Below are positions 7,448 through 16,236 of a stretch of DNA of 64,000 nucleotides, one piece after another. The translations under genes and the position numbers were made by a program. A model generated the notes under the pieces. That model saw nothing but the letters and a program-made list of their open reading frames with translations. It made no database searches and was not told where the DNA came from. The first letter of the stretch is position 1. Every line of letters starts with the position of its first letter. Source of the DNA: a virus. Location: IMG/VR virus record IMGVR_UViG_3300005095_000015, positions 31,676-95,675 of that record. One strand, 5' to 3'.

Positions 7448-9214
7448 ATGGGAGCTCCTGCAGTAACACTAAGAGAACAAGACATATCTACCAGGGTACC
7501 AAGTTTCCCTGGTATTTACGGTGGAATTGTTATTCCAGCTAAGAAAGGACCAGTAAACAAGCCAACACTTGTTACTAATGAATCAGACTTGCTTAAGTAT
7601 TTTACTCCTAACGAAAGAATAGAGGTTGGTTACGATCTTAGCTACTACTCTGCTCTAGCTTTCCTTCAGAAGAGTAATAAGCTTTGGGTGGTGAGAGTTG
7701 TTAACGGTGCTAAGTACGGTGGAGCTCAGATTGTAACTAGTACTTCAACTAACAGTAACTATCAAGCTGTCCAAGCTATAAGCGATTTAACCGCTTTCGA
7801 TTTCGGTGCAAATGCAAGCACCTGGTCTCCTGGTACAGCTTACACTGTAGGACAAGAGGTTGTGCCAACTACTGCTAATGGTTATTATTATGTATGTGTC
7901 ACTGCTGGTACTTCTGCCTCTGTTGAACCAACCTGGCCAACCACTTTGGGAGACACTGTAACAGATGGTGGTGTAACTTGGCTTTGTGTCGGAACATTAG
8001 ATAGCTGCTTACTTATAACAGGAGCAAATGAAGGTGCTTGGAATAATGACATAGGTATTACCATTATAACTGATCCTGATGTAGTGAAAGTTGATAACGC
8101 TTTTATAGTACAGGTGTATAGGAAAAACGGAGATGTTGTGGAGCAAGTTGAAGAGTTTCTCTGCTCCAGAACCCCAGGTGCTAAGGATGGTTATGGTAGA
8201 AACATCTATGTAGAAGATGTGACCGAAGGTTCTAATTACATTAGAATTCGGAATAATCCAACTATTGACTCAACTGTCTTACCAAAGGCTCAGGATACAA
8301 TTCTTTATCTTGCTCAGGGGACAGATGGTGATGCAGTAACGAGTGCTCAGATGATAGCTGGTGCTGACTTGCTAGCTAACCCCGATGATGTCCCTCTTAC
8401 TTTGCTTATGGATGGTGGCTGGGCTGTACCAGAGTATCAGCAAAAACTTTACAGTGTAGCTGAGTCGAGGAAAGATTGCGTAGCTATTTTGTCTACTCCT
8501 TATGACGCTGAAGACAGTGCTGATTATCTCAATGAAATTGTAAACTATAGAAAAGTTGACCTGAATGCAAACACAAGCTACGCAGCAATCTTTACTCCGC
8601 ATCTTAAAATCTATGATAAGTACAATGACAGGTACATCTATGTGGCACCTGACGGCTATGCGGCTGCAGCTATCTCTGAAACCGCTTCTAACTATGAGAT
8701 TTGGTTTGCTCCTGCTGGACCAAAGAGAGGTGTGCTCAATGTACTTGATGTGAAGAGAAGATTTGCTCAAGGTGAAATGGATTATCTCTACGATAACGGT
8801 ATCAACCCAATTAGGTTCAAGCCAGGTAAGGGTATAGCGATTTGGGGACAGAAAACCTTGCTCAGTACTCCAAGCGCACTTGACAGATTGAATGTAAGAT
8901 TGCTGTTTATAGTTATTGAGCCTGCTATTAAGGAAGCTCTTGATGGATTTTTGTTTGAGGTGAATGATGAGGCAACAAGGGCTTTGGTAACAGCTATGAT
9001 ACAATCTTATATGGACGGTATTAAGGCAAGAAGAGGAGTATACGATTATTACATTGTTTGTGACAGTACAAACAACACACCTGAAGACATAGACAATCAC
9101 AGACTTAATGTTTGGTTGTTTGTGAAGCCGATCCAGGTTGCTGAGTACATACAGTTCACCACTATTATCACAAGAACAGGAGTTGACTTCAAAATAGCAG
9201 CACAAACACTGTAA
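7448..9214 (+). CDS. Tail sheath protein
   Basis: 588 residues from ATG 7448, correctly spaced to GGAGG; GTG 7433 is inside the ribosome binding site. The N terminus (FPGIYGGIVIPAKKGPVN) and the C-terminal domain have the typical look of T4 gp18-like contractile sheath proteins. At about residues 125-185 there is an inserted module with Trp/Tyr/Gly spacing (EPTWPTTLGDTVTDGGVTW), common in phage structural proteins and resembling small carbohydrate-binding domains; it would lie on the outer sheath surface (inference). The tail-tube gene follows after a tRNA. Confidence 0.92.
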   Translation: MGAPAVTLREQDISTRVPSFPGIYGGIVIPAKKGPVNKPTLVTNESDLLKYFTPNERIEVGYDLSYYSALAFLQKSNKLWVVRVVNGAKYGGAQIVTSTSTNSNYQAVQAISDLTAFDFGANASTWSPGTAYTVGQEVVPTTANGYYYVCVTAGTSASVEPTWPTTLGDTVTDGGVTWLCVGTLDSCLLITGANEGAWNNDIGITIITDPDVVKVDNAFIVQVYRKNGDVVEQVEEFLCSRTPGAKDGYGRNIYVEDVTEGSNYIRIRNNPTIDSTVLPKAQDTILYLAQGTDGDAVTSAQMIAGADLLANPDDVPLTLLMDGGWAVPEYQQKLYSVAESRKDCVAILSTPYDAEDSADYLNEIVNYRKVDLNANTSYAAIFTPHLKIYDKYNDRYIYVAPDGYAAAAISETASNYEIWFAPAGPKRGVLNVLDVKRRFAQGEMDYLYDNGINPIRFKPGKGIAIWGQKTLLSTPSALDRLNVRLLFIVIEPAIKEALDGFLFEVNDEATRALVTAMIQSYMDGIKARRGVYDYYIVCDSTNNTPEDIDNHRLNVWLFVKPIQVAEYIQFTTIITRTGVDFKIAAQTL

Positions 9215-9215
9215 C

Positions 9216-9289
9216 GCCGGCGTAGCTCAACTTGGCAGAGCAGGGGATTTGTAATCCCTTGGGTGTGGGTTCAACTCCCTCCGCCGGCT
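9216..9289 (+). tRNA. tRNA-Thr (anticodon TGT)
   Basis: A complete cloverleaf starting one base after the sheath stop codon. Acceptor arms GCCGGCG (9216-9222) and CGCCGGC (9282-9288) pair fully; the D arm is GCTC/GAGC; the anticodon stem GGGGA/TCCCT encloses loop TTTGTAA with anticodon TGT (9250-9252); the T arm contains GGTTCAACTCC. CCA is not encoded. It reads ACA threonine codons, which are frequent in these structural genes. A tRNA inside a late structural operon must be processed out of the mRNA. Confidence 0.93.
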
Positions 9290-9315
9290 CTTAATCCAAG
9301 AGGAGGTGTTTAACG

Positions 9316-9834
9316 ATGGCAGTAACTATAGACCAAATTAGAAACTTGGGAGACTTTCTCCCAGTTTACAAGTGGGATGTGCAAATTTCCAAAGTGCCGA
9401 ATGGTGTCACTATTGACTCAAATGCCTTAAACTTTAGAATGCTTACCTCTGAAATACCAAAGATGACAGGCCAGTCTATTGAGATTAACATAAAAGGACA
9501 CAAGGTGAAGCAGCCCGGTATTTATAACTATTCTAACACCTTGAACATGACCTTTGCTGAGACAGTCGATGCTACAATACTTGACTTTATTAAACAGTGG
9601 AGAGAGTTGTGTTGGGAGACCAAAACGGGTAAGCAGAAAAAGTCAGAGGATGTAAAGGCTGAGTTCCTGATGTTTTTGCTTAACAGACAAGACGAGGCTG
9701 TTTGGAAGTTTAGACTAATTGGCTGCTATCTTGAAGACTACGACTTAGGTTCTCTTGATGGTTCCTCTAGTGACATAGTTAGACCTTCCATTACCATAAG
9801 CTACGATTACTTTGAGGATGAGAAGGTAGCATAA
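9316..9834 (+). CDS. Tail tube protein
   Basis: 172 residues behind GAGGAGG. Length, position after the sheath and sequence (VYKWDVQISKVP ... FRMLTSEIPKMTGQSIEI) fit the T4 gp19-like tube fold, whose hexamers stack to form the tail tube. The next gene begins similarly, suggesting duplication. Confidence 0.85.
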   Translation: MAVTIDQIRNLGDFLPVYKWDVQISKVPNGVTIDSNALNFRMLTSEIPKMTGQSIEINIKGHKVKQPGIYNYSNTLNMTFAETVDATILDFIKQWRELCWETKTGKQKKSEDVKAEFLMFLLNRQDEAVWKFRLIGCYLEDYDLGSLDGSSSDIVRPSITISYDYFEDEKVA

Positions 9835-9844
9835 GGTTTGAGCG

Positions 9845-10333
9845 ATGCCAGTATCTATAGATAAAGTTCGCAACATAGAATGGAGCAGGAGTTATCTTTG
9901 GGATGTTAAGTTTCCTGATGCACCTGCTCCGTTCAATGACTGGTTTCCGGCTATAGATGTTGAGCTCAACCTTGCAACTCTTAATTCTTACGAGTTTCAA
10001 GGTGGTGCGTCCACTTATAAGGTACCTCAGCTTTCATCAGCATTTGACTTAAAAATAACCTATGTTGATGATATCAATGACAGTTTGACTAGATGGATTA
10101 GTGATTGGATAAATGCTGATATTCTTTCAGAGAATAACACTTTGAAACCGTTAAAACAGATTGTAAAAATGGTTCAGATTATGACTTTAGACCTCGACAG
10201 GACTCCACTTCATGTCTATTCACTCTGGGTGTATCCTGAAGGCAGCATCTATTTTCACGGCGATTCAAATGCAGATCCTCATACTTACACAGTTGATTTT
10301 GTAATAGTTGGTAAGGCAAAAACTACTCATTAG
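9845..10333 (+). CDS. Second tail-tube-like protein
   Basis: 162 residues. The start (PVSIDKVRNIEWSRSYLWDVKF) parallels that of the tube protein, and the length is similar, so the two are probably paralogues. In related phages a second tube-like protein forms the baseplate-proximal tube initiator. The role is inferred from similarity and order. Confidence 0.65.
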   Translation: MPVSIDKVRNIEWSRSYLWDVKFPDAPAPFNDWFPAIDVELNLATLNSYEFQGGASTYKVPQLSSAFDLKITYVDDINDSLTRWISDWINADILSENNTLKPLKQIVKMVQIMTLDLDRTPLHVYSLWVYPEGSIYFHGDSNADPHTYTVDFVIVGKAKTTH

Positions 10334-10345
10334 AGAGGTGCTTAA

Positions 10346-11125
10346 ATGAGATTAGAGAGAGTAACTCAAGAGCAGAATGTCCAGCAAACCACTGTTCAGT
10401 CTTTACCTAAGTTTGAAGTTACAACTTTGCCTTCCCGAGGTATCCCTTATCCTAATGGATGGAAGATCTATTACTATCCTTATACTTACGGAGATTTGTT
10501 AAAACTTTCTCAATCTAAACTTGATCCTGTGTCTGAAATAGAAGAGGTTTTAAAAGGTATAGAGTGTCAAGGTTTTGATAAGTATGATTTGACTATTTTT
10601 GACTTTCAATATCTATCTATTTTACGACAGCTTTCCTTCTCTGATGATATCCAGGTTTTACTTGAAGCTCCTTGTCCTAGCTGTGGACAAATGGTTCAGA
10701 AGGCGGTATCTGCAAGCTCCGTACAGTACAGTGAGCTTGAAGTTCCCCAACTACCAGTAGTGGTTGAGATTGCTGGACAAGAGCTGGAGTTCTGCCCTCT
10801 TACTGTGGGAAAATTTGTAGAAGCAGTAAAGGTAAAGAAACATACAGATTTGATTTACCTCTTTGCTTTACAAGTTAGTAACCTTGACATCAATAAAGCG
10901 TATAGCCTTATCACTAATGCCTTTGGTGAGGATTTAGTAAAGCTAAAAACAGTTGAGGAAGTGCTTGACCACGGTTTACTACCAGTTGAACTGATCTGCA
11001 AGTGCGGCCACAAGTTTAGTGTGTTGTTTGGGAGAGATGCTGAGAACTACTTTTTTCGTCCCACATTTACCAACAAAAGAGCTGCTGGAACTTGGCTACG
11101 ATTTGGCAAGGTATCAAATAGTTGA
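10346..11125 (+). CDS. Baseplate hub assembly protein, T4 gp26-like
   Basis: 259 residues. The N-terminal segment TLPSRGIPYPNG and the following helical region match the T4 gp26 baseplate-assembly family. Two Cys pairs (C110/C113 and C218/C220) form a likely zinc site. Beyond residue 232 the sequence loses family character, while the +1 frame stays open and encodes a plausible helical continuation up to 11219. A +1 frameshift at TTTTTTC near 11050 would join them. It lies directly before the tape measure gene. Confidence 0.7.
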   Translation: MRLERVTQEQNVQQTTVQSLPKFEVTTLPSRGIPYPNGWKIYYYPYTYGDLLKLSQSKLDPVSEIEEVLKGIECQGFDKYDLTIFDFQYLSILRQLSFSDDIQVLLEAPCPSCGQMVQKAVSASSVQYSELEVPQLPVVVEIAGQELEFCPLTVGKFVEAVKVKKHTDLIYLFALQVSNLDINKAYSLITNAFGEDLVKLKTVEEVLDHGLLPVELICKCGHKFSVLFGRDAENYFFRPTFTNKRAAGTWLRFGKVSNS

Positions 11126-11219
11126 TTTCTATCATGTACAGTTTCTTGATGCAGGTATTCTCAGAGCTTTGCATGCAATGCTCATGAAGGAGTTAAAGGG
11201 AAAAGAAAATGCTCGGTGA
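11037..11219 (+). CDS. Overlapping +1-frame ORF, gp51-like or frameshift extension
   Basis: An open frame of about 60 residues from ATG 11037, overlapping the end of the gp26-like gene and the first 11 nt of the tape measure gene. The sequence (LLELGYDLARYQIVDFY ... ALHAMLMKEL) is regular helix and looks coding. It could be a separate gp51-like chaperone with a poorly spaced GGGAG, or the C-terminal extension of the upstream gene after a +1 slip. Confidence 0.5.
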   Translation: MLRTTFFVPHLPTKELLELGYDLARYQIVDFYHVQFLDAGILRALHAMLMKELKGKENAR

Positions 11220-12846
11220 AACCTTTAACAGAGTTAAAGGTAGATTTGTTTCAGTTGTAGCTACCCCTTTGTCAAAACTTAAATCATCAGGGCTATCAAG
11301 TACATTTGCTCCAGGGGTGGCTGAGAAGTATCATAATGAGCTGGTAAATACTCTAGTCCAAGCAAAACAAACTGCTTCAATTCTTACTTACAATCAAAAG
11401 ATACTTCAGGAGCTTGCTATAAAGGGAGATAAGCAGGCTATTGAAACGCTTAAGGTGCTAGAAAGCGTAAAGGAAACCAATACGATATTTGACAAGATTC
11501 TGAACCGTGAAAAGATTAGTAAAGAGGAAGCTGATCAGCTCGTTAATGTGCTAGAGAGGTTCACCGAGGTATTGCAAAACTTTGATAAGAATTTGGAAGT
11601 CAATCTAGGGCAGATTCTTGATGCATACAAAGAGCTTATTAAAGATGAGAGAGTTTCAAGAGAAACAAGAGAGCAGATTGTTGAAGAGATTAAGCAGGTT
11701 GTAAAAGAGTCGCAGTTAACAGACGAAGCTGCTGAAGCTATTCTCAAGGCAGGAACAGATGAGTTTGACAGAATAAGCCTTGCTTTAGATAGGTTGAGTT
11801 CTGATGCTACTAATAAAAAGATGTACGCTACATTGAGAGACTTAAACAAAAAATTTGATTTGTCTGTCCTTGAGAATAAAGAGCTTAAAGATTTACTTGA
11901 ATCTGAAGTTGAGAAAGGTAAAAGTTTCAAAGAAGCGTTTCTTGAACATCCCGAAATCTTCTCTACAGCTAAAGATGTTTCCCGGTCCTTGGTTGCTTAC
12001 GAAGCAGGAAGGATGTTCGGTCCAGTTGGACAGCTTATTGGCTCAATGTTTGGTGATAAATTTATAGAGTGGGTTGGTAAAGGGTTGTTTCGTGTTTTTA
12101 GTAGAGGTAGGATTGCTGGTTTGTTTGATAAAGTATTAGAGAAGATTCCTTTCGGCGGAAGGATAGGTGGTGTTGTAGAAGGAATGATACCTGCAGCTGG
12201 TGGCTTGGCTTCCGAGGCGGGAATCTTTGGCAAGATATTAGGTAAAGTTAAAGGACTTGGTGGTCTATTTAGCCTTGGTAAAATAGGAGATCTCCTGGGT
12301 GGTGTTACAAAGCTCGGTGGTGGATTAGTAAAAGGACTTGGTTCAGTTATGGACTTTGTACCTGGCTTAGGACAGCTCTTAGCAATAGGTACAGGTTTAT
12401 TTGGTGCTGTGAAGGGCTTCTTTAATGCCAATCAGATAGCAGGGCATAAGGTAGGCTTAGGTGGTAGGTTAGGTGCAGCTGGTGCATCAGCTTTGTCTGC
12501 TTTGACGCTTGGATTGATTTCACCAAAGAGCATTTACAAGTTTGGGGAATCTGTCATTGGTAAGATTTCAAACTTCTTTGGTTCTTTGTTTGGTGGAAGT
12601 ACAGAAGCCAAAGCTCAAACGAAACCCAAGTTAGTCCAAGAGAGTGCTACAGCAGTCAAGCAGATACAGCAAGCTAAAGGAGCGAAAACATTACCGATTG
12701 ATAAATCAGTAAAGAAAGAATCGCCAGCGGCTGGAGTAAGAGCTGAAGCTCCTACAGCTCAGTTTAACCTTACATTAGCAGCGCAGAGAAAGTTCTACAT
12801 TGATGACTACGGAATAGCTTTTGCTAATATGGTATTATTTGGGTAA
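11209..12846 (+). CDS. Tape measure protein
   Basis: 545 residues. Residues 1-290 are long amphipathic helices. A Gly/Leu/Ile-rich hydrophobic central region follows (about 300-460, with repeated GKIxGxxGGL-type segments). An Ala/Lys/Gln linker precedes a C-terminal end that probably binds the baseplate. This is the usual layout of tail tape measure proteins, which set tail length and enter the cell envelope on ejection. The small size suggests a short tail. Confidence 0.8.
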   Translation: MLGETFNRVKGRFVSVVATPLSKLKSSGLSSTFAPGVAEKYHNELVNTLVQAKQTASILTYNQKILQELAIKGDKQAIETLKVLESVKETNTIFDKILNREKISKEEADQLVNVLERFTEVLQNFDKNLEVNLGQILDAYKELIKDERVSRETREQIVEEIKQVVKESQLTDEAAEAILKAGTDEFDRISLALDRLSSDATNKKMYATLRDLNKKFDLSVLENKELKDLLESEVEKGKSFKEAFLEHPEIFSTAKDVSRSLVAYEAGRMFGPVGQLIGSMFGDKFIEWVGKGLFRVFSRGRIAGLFDKVLEKIPFGGRIGGVVEGMIPAAGGLASEAGIFGKILGKVKGLGGLFSLGKIGDLLGGVTKLGGGLVKGLGSVMDFVPGLGQLLAIGTGLFGAVKGFFNANQIAGHKVGLGGRLGAAGASALSALTLGLISPKSIYKFGESVIGKISNFFGSLFGGSTEAKAQTKPKLVQESATAVKQIQQAKGAKTLPIDKSVKKESPAAGVRAEAPTAQFNLTLAAQRKFYIDDYGIAFANMVLFG

Positions 12847-12852
12847 AGGACA

Positions 12853-13470
12853 ATGGCTGAGATAACTACATTCATAGAGCAAGAGCTACTGAATAATCCT
12901 TACTACAGGGTGTTAATTAACACTCCTGCAGGTGTGGTGAAAGGTTTTGTGATGACTGAGTTTCAGTTCTCTGCCCAAGCTGAGTACTCATCACCTTTTG
13001 AAAATATGGGACAGAGCGAAACTCTCAACATGGCAGCAACTGCTGTCTCAATGGCAACAGGTAAAGGGCAGTTTATGTTAAAGTCTTTGAGAACAACTGT
13101 AGCTACCTGGACAGGTACACAGAAACCAACCTTTACACTACCTTTATTGATGATTTCACTAAATGGAGAAGATGTCAAGCAAGAAGTAGCTAAACTACTC
13201 AAAGGAGTATTTCCTACAGGAGTTGATAAGTTGACTGCTCCTTATGGTTACGCAGTTGATGCTGAAGGTAATGTAAAGAGTGGAACTATATCGGTTCAGA
13301 TTGGACAATGGTTTTATGCAAGGAATCAGATATTACGCAGCGTTGATGTTCAGTTTTCCAAAGAGGTTTTGAACAACGGGCTACCTCTCTATGCAAGCGT
13401 AACTATCACTTTTGAACCATATAGACTGCCTAATGCAGATGAAATACTTAGGTATTTTAAGGTGAGTTAG
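12853..13470 (+). CDS. Baseplate/tube-cap structural protein
   Basis: 205 residues, mixed alpha/beta. The position after the tape measure and before gp53 matches the tube-cap genes (gp48/gp54 type) of T4-like phages. Similarity is too weak to name it, so the role rests on gene order. Confidence 0.55.
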   Translation: MAEITTFIEQELLNNPYYRVLINTPAGVVKGFVMTEFQFSAQAEYSSPFENMGQSETLNMAATAVSMATGKGQFMLKSLRTTVATWTGTQKPTFTLPLLMISLNGEDVKQEVAKLLKGVFPTGVDKLTAPYGYAVDAEGNVKSGTISVQIGQWFYARNQILRSVDVQFSKEVLNNGLPLYASVTITFEPYRLPNADEILRYFKVS

Positions 13471-13472
13471 TT

Positions 13473-13829
13473 ATGGCTGGATACTTTTACATAAATCTAG
13501 GCTATGATTCGCCGGTAAGATATGATGAAGCAAAGTTTATGGAATACGATACCGATGTGTACGATTCTCTCACTTCGTACTTTTTGGATGTACTAAGAAA
13601 ACTACCGGTTCACGGTGAGTATGTAGTGGTTGATGAGGAAGGAAGACCTGATCTGCTGTCTCACAGAATTTATGGATCTACACAGTACTGGTGGATATTA
13701 CTTGTGTACAACAATCTGGTAAGTCCTTTTGATGTACAAAGCGGAATGACTATAAGATATCCATCTATTGACGACTTAGAAGCTCTCTTCTTTAAACTAG
13801 CTGCCTTACAAAGAGGTAAGACCTTATGA
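13473..13829 (+). CDS. Baseplate wedge protein, gp53/LysM-like
   Basis: 118 residues. The segment HRIYGSTQYWWILLVYNN, followed by DVQSGMTIRYPS, is the hallmark of T4 gp53-like wedge proteins with a LysM-related fold. The stop overlaps the next ATG (ATGA), indicating translational coupling with the hub gene. Confidence 0.8.
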   Translation: MAGYFYINLGYDSPVRYDEAKFMEYDTDVYDSLTSYFLDVLRKLPVHGEYVVVDEEGRPDLLSHRIYGSTQYWWILLVYNNLVSPFDVQSGMTIRYPSIDDLEALFFKLAALQRGKTL

Positions 13830-14956
13830 TAGGTGTAGAAGGACAATATTTACTTAAAGTAAGTTTAGGCGACCTGGATGATTTCCTTAAAGAGGAGGAT
13901 TTGATATCTTTCACCTTGATAGAGGAAGTTGGTAATGTATTGCCACAGTTTGAGTTAATGTTTACTACCGCTGACGCTGATATTCTCTCGTACATAAGTG
14001 AAGGGAATAAACTGCAAATCTCTTTAGGAAGTCATCATTTAGAGCTACTTCCATCACCTTACATGATATTTAGTAAACAGATAGCAAAGGCTGGGCATCA
14101 GTTGTTTAGATTGAAATTGGTTGGCTTATATGACGCTCCTAGATATCTTTCTGAAGACAAAAGTCGTGCGTTTAGCGGAAACTCAAGTGAAGTTATTGTA
14201 CAAATAGCTCAAGAAAATGGTTTTACAGTAGACAACCAAGCAACGACTAACGATGCTCAGAACTGGTTGCAGTCTTCTATTTCTGATAAGCTGTTTGTAA
14301 ATAAAGTGTGGTTGCATTCGTGGATTGATAACTCGGTGCTTACTCTTGCTATAACATCTGATGGTTCTTTTCTACTCCGTGATATTAGAAAGCTCGCTAC
14401 AGAAGATGAAAAGTGGAAATTTGTACCTAATGATCCTAGAAGTGACAAAGAACATTCCTACGGCGGTGACTATGTGGTGATATCAGAGACAGGATTTTTG
14501 AATCAATATGCAGGCTACGGAAGACAGTTTGAGCAGATAAGCCTTTTAGATTCTACCATAGAGACTGTTGTGCCTGATATCTCACCAATCTTTGGACTTT
14601 CGCAAGCATTGGATAGGTTTGCTGAGCTGGTGGGTAAGAGGAAAAGTGTTCAGCTTCCTGTTAACGATAATGTGCACAGTAACTACTGGAAAGCTTACTT
14701 CAACAATTTAGCTTTTTTATCATCCTTAAGCTCAACGAGAATACAGCTTACGGTTGCAGGTTATTACTTACCAGTGCGCCCTTTAGACCTAGTTCACTTT
14801 TATGAGTATGATCCTAATAACAAAATCTCAGTTGGTGCTTATTCAGGTTTGTATGTTGTAACTAAGGTGTCAAGAGTTATTACCAACAAGTCCTTTCAAA
14901 CACATATAGAGATAAGTAGGGAAGTATTGAACTTCCTTAAAGGAGATATAGGGTAA
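13826..14956 (+). CDS. Baseplate hub protein, gp27/gpD-like
   Basis: 376 residues. Order (gp53, this gene, gp5-like spike) and domain character match the hub that joins tube to spike. The beta-barrel-rich N-terminal half and the segment SGNSSEVIVQIAQENGF are typical of late-control gpD/gp27 proteins. It overlaps both neighbours. Confidence 0.75.
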   Translation: MIGVEGQYLLKVSLGDLDDFLKEEDLISFTLIEEVGNVLPQFELMFTTADADILSYISEGNKLQISLGSHHLELLPSPYMIFSKQIAKAGHQLFRLKLVGLYDAPRYLSEDKSRAFSGNSSEVIVQIAQENGFTVDNQATTNDAQNWLQSSISDKLFVNKVWLHSWIDNSVLTLAITSDGSFLLRDIRKLATEDEKWKFVPNDPRSDKEHSYGGDYVVISETGFLNQYAGYGRQFEQISLLDSTIETVVPDISPIFGLSQALDRFAELVGKRKSVQLPVNDNVHSNYWKAYFNNLAFLSSLSSTRIQLTVAGYYLPVRPLDLVHFYEYDPNNKISVGAYSGLYVVTKVSRVITNKSFQTHIEISREVLNFLKGDIG

Positions 14957-15624
14957 TGTTTATCAAGTTACCTGAAGTGTTGAAAAAGAGAAACCCATTA
15001 GAGACAATCTGGCTTGGAACAGTGGTAGATAATAATGATCCAAAGAGGCTCGGCAGAGTAAAAGTTTCTATTCCTGGGCTGTGGGACGGTATAGAAACCG
15101 ATGACTTACCTTGGTGTAGTCCTATTAACCCTTACGGACTCGGTGGAAGTTCGAACTGTTCTTGGTTCTCTGTACCTGAAGTAGGAAGCGAGGTTTTAGT
15201 TTGCTTTCCTTACAAGGATCCGCACTTTCCTTTTTACTTTGGTTACTTCCAAACAAGTAAAACACACCAAACCAAGTTTGATGCTGACTATCCAAATAGT
15301 TATGGTTGGGTTGATAGCAAAGGAAACTACTTATTAGTAGATAAGTCGAGTGGGCAGGTAACGGTCAATCACTTCAGCGGCACAACCATAACGATAGATA
15401 GCAGTGGTAATGTGTCTATACAGATAGTGGGAAATGATACAGTGAATATAAGTGGGGATTGTAGCTTAACCGTTCAAGGATCTGCTTCGGTTAAGGCTAG
15501 CGGAGGGGTAACTATTGACGGAGGATCAGGTTCTTTATCTGGAGTTGTAACCCAGCAATGTATTTGTCCATTTACAGGTGCTCCTCACAGCGACTATTCA
15601 GGTGATGTCAAAGCAAGTAAGTAG
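14956..15624 (+). CDS. Baseplate spike protein, gp5/gpV-like
   Basis: 222 residues. Residues 15-90 form an OB-fold (TVVDNNDPKRLGRVKVSIPG ... PEVGSEVLVCFP), as in gpV and gp5 spikes. Residues 120-190 are a repetitive beta-helix (TITIDSSGNVSI ...). The C terminus has two Cys (QCICPFTG). A trimeric puncturing spike below the hub; no lysozyme domain is present, unlike T4 gp5. Confidence 0.85.
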   Translation: MFIKLPEVLKKRNPLETIWLGTVVDNNDPKRLGRVKVSIPGLWDGIETDDLPWCSPINPYGLGGSSNCSWFSVPEVGSEVLVCFPYKDPHFPFYFGYFQTSKTHQTKFDADYPNSYGWVDSKGNYLLVDKSSGQVTVNHFSGTTITIDSSGNVSIQIVGNDTVNISGDCSLTVQGSASVKASGGVTIDGGSGSLSGVVTQQCICPFTGAPHSDYSGDVKASK

Positions 15625-15635
15625 GAGGTAACGCA

Positions 15636-15848
15636 ATGGCAATGAGTGCTTCAAGTCTAAAATCAAGGATAGTTACAAATCTAACCAATGCTGGATTTGA
15701 TGTTACAGCAACCGGTAAAGACGGCATAACTTGGATGGATAAGTTTCTCGATGCTATCTCCCAGGCGATTATCGATGAGATAACATCAAATGCTGAGGCA
15801 GTAGGACAAGACAGTAACGGTGATACTCACGATCTTTCAATAATCTAA
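15636..15848 (+). CDS. Small baseplate-region protein
   Basis: 70 residues behind TAGGAGG. Helical with ITWMDKFLDAISQAIIDEIT, a pattern often found in a small phage protein encoded between spike and gp25. Possibly assembly-related; function unknown. Confidence 0.6.
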   Translation: MAMSASSLKSRIVTNLTNAGFDVTATGKDGITWMDKFLDAISQAIIDEITSNAEAVGQDSNGDTHDLSII

Positions 15849-15864
15849 TCGGTAGAGGTTAGCA

Positions 15865-16236
15865 ATGCCTATTTATTCAGATATAAATGTGCTGCCTGAA
15901 AAAGGTAAAAGCCCTGTTGTTTACGATGTAGAAGCTGTATACCAAAGCATAGAGCATATACTATCCACCAAACCGGGAGAAAGGCTTTTCCTACCTGACT
16001 TCTATGCAGAGCTTGAATCTTTGCTTATGGAGCCTATAGATGATGAAACCTCTTTTAAAATTCTTGATACCATCCTTGGTGCAATAGAGAAGTGGGAAAA
16101 CAGGGTGTATTTGCTTTATGCAGAATGTCAAGTTACTCCAAAGCCTGACGAGCATGCATACGATGTTAAGCTCGTATTCAGAATAAGAGGCATAGAAGGA
16201 CAAACATTTGAGTATAGAGGGGTGTTGAGGAAATGA
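15865..16236 (+). CDS. Baseplate wedge protein, gp25/gpW-like
   Basis: 123 residues, matching the GPW/gp25 family: AVYQSIEHILSTKPGERLFLPDF is the diagnostic central segment. It initiates sheath assembly at the baseplate. The stop overlaps the start of the gpJ-like gene by 4 nt. Confidence 0.88.
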   Translation: MPIYSDINVLPEKGKSPVVYDVEAVYQSIEHILSTKPGERLFLPDFYAELESLLMEPIDDETSFKILDTILGAIEKWENRVYLLYAECQVTPKPDEHAYDVKLVFRIRGIEGQTFEYRGVLRK

